Both the position numbers and the translations under genes were made by a program. A stretch of 64,000 bases of DNA from an uncultured Flavobacteriales bacterium (GTDB taxonomy: Bacteria; Bacteroidota; Bacteroidia; Flavobacteriales_D; Crocinitomicaceae): NCBI GenBank assembly GCA_905478665.1, contig CAJQJL010000075.1:1-64000 (forward strand), read 5' to 3'. Positions within the stretch are counted from its first letter, which is position 1, and every line of letters begins with the position of its first letter. This document shows, piece by piece, positions 60,149 through 64,000 of this stretch. The notes under the pieces are model-generated. The model searched no databases. It was not told where the DNA came from and saw only the letters and a program-made list of their open reading frames with translations.

Positions 60149-61114
60149 ATGAAAGCAGCAATTTGTACAAAATATGGAGAAACACGCTACATCCAATTAG
60201 CAGATGTAGCGAAACCAAAACCAAAGGAAAATCAAATCTTGGTTAAGATTCACGCTTCTTCAGTAACATCAGGAGATGCACGAATTAGAAGAGCTGATCC
60301 ATTTGTTATTCGACTAATTTTCGGATTCAAACGCCCACGAAAATCAATCTTGGGTGTAGTTGTAGCAGGAGAGGTTGAATCAGTTGGTAGCAAAGTATCA
60401 AAATTTAAAGTCGGAGATAAAGTTTTCGGAACAACTGGGATGTCGTTTGGCGCGCACGCAGAGTATCAATGTGTTTCTGAAGAAGGAACCTTGGCTTTGA
60501 TTCCTGAAAATAGTTCTTTTTCTGAGGCAGCAGCAATTCCATTTGGAGGTACAGCCGCGATTCATTTTCTTAGAAAAGGAAATGTAAGGCAAGGACAAAA
60601 AGTGCTCATTTATGGAGCATCAGGAGCTCTTGGAACAATGGCTGTACAATTGGCGAAGGAATCTGGAGCTGAAGTTACTGCTGTTTGTAGCGGGAAAAAT
60701 GCGGAATTGGTAAAGTCGCTTGGAGCAGACAAGGTGATCGACTATACAAAAGAAGATTTCACGAAGAGTGGGATTAAATATGATGTCATTTTCGATACCG
60801 TTGGAAAGAGTTCGTTCTCTTCAAATTTAAAAGCATTAACAAAAAATGGAACACTATTGTTGGCTGCTGCGAGTGTGGGACAAATGCTCAGAGGTGCCTT
60901 CACGTCAATGGTTGGATCTAAGAAGGTGATTTCAGGAGTTATTAAGGAGACGGCTGAGGACATGCAGTTTTTCAAGACACTTATGGAAGCTGGAGAATTA
61001 AAAGCTGTAGTAGATAGAACCTATTCACTTGATGACATTGCTCAGGCACACGACTATGTAGATGCAGGTCACAAACGAGGAAACGTGATAATCACTATGA
61101 ATCACGCTTCGTAA
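60149..61114 (+). CDS. NAD(P)-dependent alcohol dehydrogenase / quinone oxidoreductase family
   Basis: MDR fold: GVVVAGEVESVGSKVSKFKVGDKVFG; VLIYGASGALGTMAVQLAK. Confidence 0.92.
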   Translation: MKAAICTKYGETRYIQLADVAKPKPKENQILVKIHASSVTSGDARIRRADPFVIRLIFGFKRPRKSILGVVVAGEVESVGSKVSKFKVGDKVFGTTGMSFGAHAEYQCVSEEGTLALIPENSSFSEAAAIPFGGTAAIHFLRKGNVRQGQKVLIYGASGALGTMAVQLAKESGAEVTAVCSGKNAELVKSLGADKVIDYTKEDFTKSGIKYDVIFDTVGKSSFSSNLKALTKNGTLLLAAASVGQMLRGAFTSMVGSKKVISGVIKETAEDMQFFKTLMEAGELKAVVDRTYSLDDIAQAHDYVDAGHKRGNVIITMNHAS

Positions 61115-61146
61115 AATCCAATTTAACAATCTAAAAACAATATACG

Positions 61147-61347
61147 ATGAACACGCTAAAGAAGCAATACTCGAGAAGCACGATACTCATATTACTAGCC
61201 ATTAACTGGGCAGCCATGATTATCCTCACATCCTATTTCATGGGAGAAAATGAAAGCTCAAAAGCAATACTATGGACACTCATCATTGGATTTTTCCTAC
61301 AGATGAGGTTTATATGTGATCAGTTGAAAAGAAAGAAGCAACACTAA
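61147..61347 (+). CDS. small membrane protein
   Basis: 66 aa with two hydrophobic segments. Confidence 0.55.
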   Translation: MNTLKKQYSRSTILILLAINWAAMIILTSYFMGENESSKAILWTLIIGFFLQMRFICDQLKRKKQH

Positions 61348-61385
61348 AAGGCATCGCCGATTCATGCCAAAACAAGTTTAAACGC

Positions 61386-62006
61386 TCATCCATTTAGTAA
61401 TTCTAGTTCTTTCTGCAGGTTTTGTTTCGCTTGTTGCTCAAACTTCGTGTGAAAAAAATCTGTTTTGAATATTCTGTCCATAGCCAAGAAGTGCTTTAAA
61501 ACCTTTTTTCGTCCTGGAATATACATTATGTCAGGATAAACAGCATATTCCTTTCTTACATTTTTACAATAAAGTGAATATGTTTCCCAGTCCTGGCCTA
61601 ATACAGATAGATCAGCATCCGTAAAATAGTTAGTATCGGCGTTCTCTGATTTAAGGTGTGATTTAGTGGCTAGAATTTGTTCTTTACATAGCGCTATCGT
61701 AACATTGGGAACAGAAACTTGTAGCATTCGTTTTTCAGCCAGTTCAGCACTTTTCTCTTCGTTGTCTGATTTTAGTGAATTGTAAATAATATCGTGGTAA
61801 TACAGCGTAAACAAAATGGTGCTCCAATCGTGTATTTCTCTCTTTACTTCAGTCAATTGAGCCAATAAATTGTCCAGATGCTGTAGCGTATGATAATGTC
61901 TTTTTTTACTTGAGTAGTTTTTCTCAATTTCAGACCACAGTTCACTTGTTAGACGGTCATCATCAGTGTAGTTTGCGATAAGTTTTAAGAATGTTTCTTT
62001 TATCAC
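61386..62006 (-). CDS. HD-domain-like predicted phosphohydrolase
   Basis: KKRHYHTLQHLDNLLAQL … LFTLYYHDIIYN. Confidence 0.8.
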   Translation of the reverse strand: MIKETFLKLIANYTDDDRLTSELWSEIEKNYSSKKRHYHTLQHLDNLLAQLTEVKREIHDWSTILFTLYYHDIIYNSLKSDNEEKSAELAEKRMLQVSVPNVTIALCKEQILATKSHLKSENADTNYFTDADLSVLGQDWETYSLYCKNVRKEYAVYPDIMYIPGRKKVLKHFLAMDRIFKTDFFHTKFEQQAKQNLQKELELLNG

Positions 62007-62063
62007 TGTGTTCTTTGTAACGCTATTAAGGTTTAAAATTCTTTGAAAGCATGGTCTTTCCGC

Positions 62064-62852
62064 TTAGTTATTTTTCATTCGTGTCTCACCCAGTTTTTGA
62101 ACAGATTTATACACCAGAAGTGAATTGAACCGTAATCTATCTATCTCCTGATCAAAGAACAGCGATAACTCACTATTCCATTTAGCTGGGTTTTTCTCTA
62201 AAAGAGTAAAGCTTTTGGACAAGGTATTTATGTAACTCGATTTTTCATTATCATCTCGAATGAAAATAGGAGGGTATAAGTTGTACATCAATATCCAATT
62301 CTTAGCGATTCTTGTGGTTCGTCCATTTCCATCAATGAAAGGGTGGATTCGAATCAATTCATGATGAAAGTAAATTGCTCTGATAATTGGATTTTTAATA
62401 GCATTCATGTTATAAAACAATTCAGAAACCAATGAAGGAATCTCCGCTGGATCTGGACATAAGTACGCCCCGATTTGAACCAATTTGTCTCTATACCTGT
62501 TTGGATGATTGGCATGAGATTCAGGCGATATGGATCTGAATAATTGAAAAAGTTGCAATTCTTTGTTGAAGTCAACTTGATGTTCGATTTCATTTGCCAC
62601 AAATAACAAGGTTTGATTCAGCGTAACTACATAGTCTTTTGCTTCTTGTTCGTTTTGGGCTTCCATTTGGGCATTCTTAATACTCAAGAGCTCCTGCAGA
62701 TTGGTGGTGCTTGATAAGTAAGTGTTCAAAAGATCATCCGCCAAATGTTCTCGACTAAAAGTGATTAGTCGAAATGTAGACTTCATTATTTGTTCAACCT
62801 CTTGTACTTTGGAGGGGTCAACGTTTATTTCACTTATAGGTAATAATTCCAT
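62064..62852 (-). CDS. Fic family protein
   Basis: HPFIDGNGRTTRIAKN active-site motif. Confidence 0.92.
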   Translation of the reverse strand: MELLPISEINVDPSKVQEVEQIMKSTFRLITFSREHLADDLLNTYLSSTTNLQELLSIKNAQMEAQNEQEAKDYVVTLNQTLLFVANEIEHQVDFNKELQLFQLFRSISPESHANHPNRYRDKLVQIGAYLCPDPAEIPSLVSELFYNMNAIKNPIIRAIYFHHELIRIHPFIDGNGRTTRIAKNWILMYNLYPPIFIRDDNEKSSYINTLSKSFTLLEKNPAKWNSELSLFFDQEIDRLRFNSLLVYKSVQKLGETRMKNN

Positions 62853-62978
62853 TATTAAATAATTTCTAACGCCTAGCTAAAGATACCTCTTTCTAGTTGC
62901 ATTATGAAGTCTCTCTATAGCTGCATTGAGCCCTATTCGTTATTTACTGCATTCACCCGCAGTGTTTGAAGAGGTTCT

Positions 62979-63263
62979 TTAATTCAACTCTTCACGATTT
63001 GATTTTTTCAATCGCCCATTTTTTTTGGACCGACGAGCGTTAATTTTAATGTGCTCTTTTAATTCGATCTTCTTTAATAGAAGAGGTTGGAAGGTATCTT
63101 CCATAAATTGACTAATTACCTCATTTGTACCACCACTATTTGCGGCAATAAACCTATTGAGATTTACTAGTTGATTCTCATTTTGAGAATTGGCAACTGT
63201 TAGAATCGCAATTGCCCAAAGTGTTAAAATTGTTTTTCTCATGTTATTCAATTTTTCAGTCAA
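62979..63263 (-). CDS. hypothetical secreted protein
   Basis: Signal-like N-terminus; basic C-terminus. Confidence 0.5.
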   Translation of the reverse strand: MTEKLNNMRKTILTLWAIAILTVANSQNENQLVNLNRFIAANSGGTNEVISQFMEDTFQPLLLKKIELKEHIKINARRSKKNGRLKKSNREELN

Positions 63264-63347
63264 CCCAAGGTTGCTGTAGTTATTACTTATTGTTATTTAA
63301 TGCGCATTCCAAAATGTTTGGCAGTTGTTTCTTCGTTCATCAAAATC

Positions 63348-63869
63348 CTATTTATTAGTGCCAGGTTTTCGTGTATAATGTATTTTCCAGATGGGCATCC
63401 AAATCTTACCTCCATCTTTAGAAGTCTCCCACTTATAATCGAATTCATTCTCGGTGATATTATAAAACGTTTCCCGTCTTAATCCAGGTCTCGTACTTTC
63501 TGGATCTGAATACAGCACCATTTTATCTCCTTCTTTGTTCCCATAAAAACTATACTCGCCCCATTTCGCATCATGAATAGTATGCCTCCATCTTTTTTCT
63601 CTGTGCAAATAGACCATGTAGCCTCTTTGGAAGTTAGTACCGGCTTTGTTCTTTTTTGTAAAAATCTCTTCTATCAACGTACCGTTTAGCAAATAACTCA
63701 CCTTATCTTCTCCTAAATTGGCTTTCCATTTGGGTGGGGTACTCGATTCTGTTTCCCATTCACCTATCCAAAAAGCGAAATCCACTTGTGCTGGATTTTC
63801 GGAGTCTTGGCTAAAAGAGATTGAACAAAAAGCGAGAATAAATAGAATTGAAAATGATACTTTTTTCAT
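63348..63869 (-). CDS. hypothetical secreted protein (lipocalin-like/DUF1579-like)
   Basis: Signal peptide; VDFAFWIGEWETES… pattern. Confidence 0.6.
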   Translation of the reverse strand: MKKVSFSILFILAFCSISFSQDSENPAQVDFAFWIGEWETESSTPPKWKANLGEDKVSYLLNGTLIEEIFTKKNKAGTNFQRGYMVYLHREKRWRHTIHDAKWGEYSFYGNKEGDKMVLYSDPESTRPGLRRETFYNITENEFDYKWETSKDGGKIWMPIWKIHYTRKPGTNK

Positions 63870-64000
63870 GGTTTAGATTTTTATGATTTGTTTCGTTAAA
63901 GTTTGTTGATCACGCGTCATTTTTACGGTGTAACTGCCTTCTGCATATCCCTTTAAGTCCGTGGATATTTCAGTCGCATTTTCTGTCTTTGACATGAGCA

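Noticed and set aside
62064-62852. Fic protein plus HD-domain gene as a toxin-antitoxin or defence pair
   Set aside because: The genes are on the same strand but functionally generic. No small antitoxin ORF with an inhibitory motif is visible, and Fic proteins of this type are common chromosomal genes.

Overview
This window looks like a Bacteroidota chromosome, probably Flavobacteriales (Crocinitomicaceae/Fluviicola-like; inferred from T9SS tails, SprB repeats, GLPGLI, HYC/CC/PP-type proteins and TAnnTTTG-type boxes). The main structure is a candidate integrative genomic island of about 22.6 kb (~2975..25531) inserted in the 3' end of an initiator tRNA-fMet gene (25532..25604, minus). A perfect 47-bp direct repeat marks the ends (2928..2974 = 25529..25575). 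A tyrosine recombinase gene (24109..25443) abuts the tRNA end, and TTTTGTTACCC arm-like sites occur just inside both ends. The cargo is a copper/heavy-metal module: TlpA-like protein, CusA-type RND pump, TolC-like protein, HMA-AraC regulator, CopA-type ATPase, CusB-DUF3347 adaptor, HMA protein, small metal-binding lipoprotein, MbnP-like protein and two HYC/CC/PP-type small proteins. It also carries a RadC-like gene and an uncharacterised four-ORF cassette preceded by a 4 x 20-bp iteron-like array. Left of the island, two further tRNA-fMet 3'-end remnants, each next to a terminator-like hairpin, suggest repeated integration at this site. The rest is mostly ordinary chromosome: a second metal-related locus (HYC/CC/PP protein, TonB receptor, HMA protein) interrupted by a 7.9-kb SprB-repeat adhesin gene, plus metK, nfuA-like, OmpA, 2OG oxygenase, sortilin/BNR protein, delta-60 repeat protein, a DUF559 gene inside an inverted-repeat-flanked repeat nest, an AraC/TPR regulator, an oxidoreductase and a Fic protein. 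No CRISPR array or rRNA was seen.
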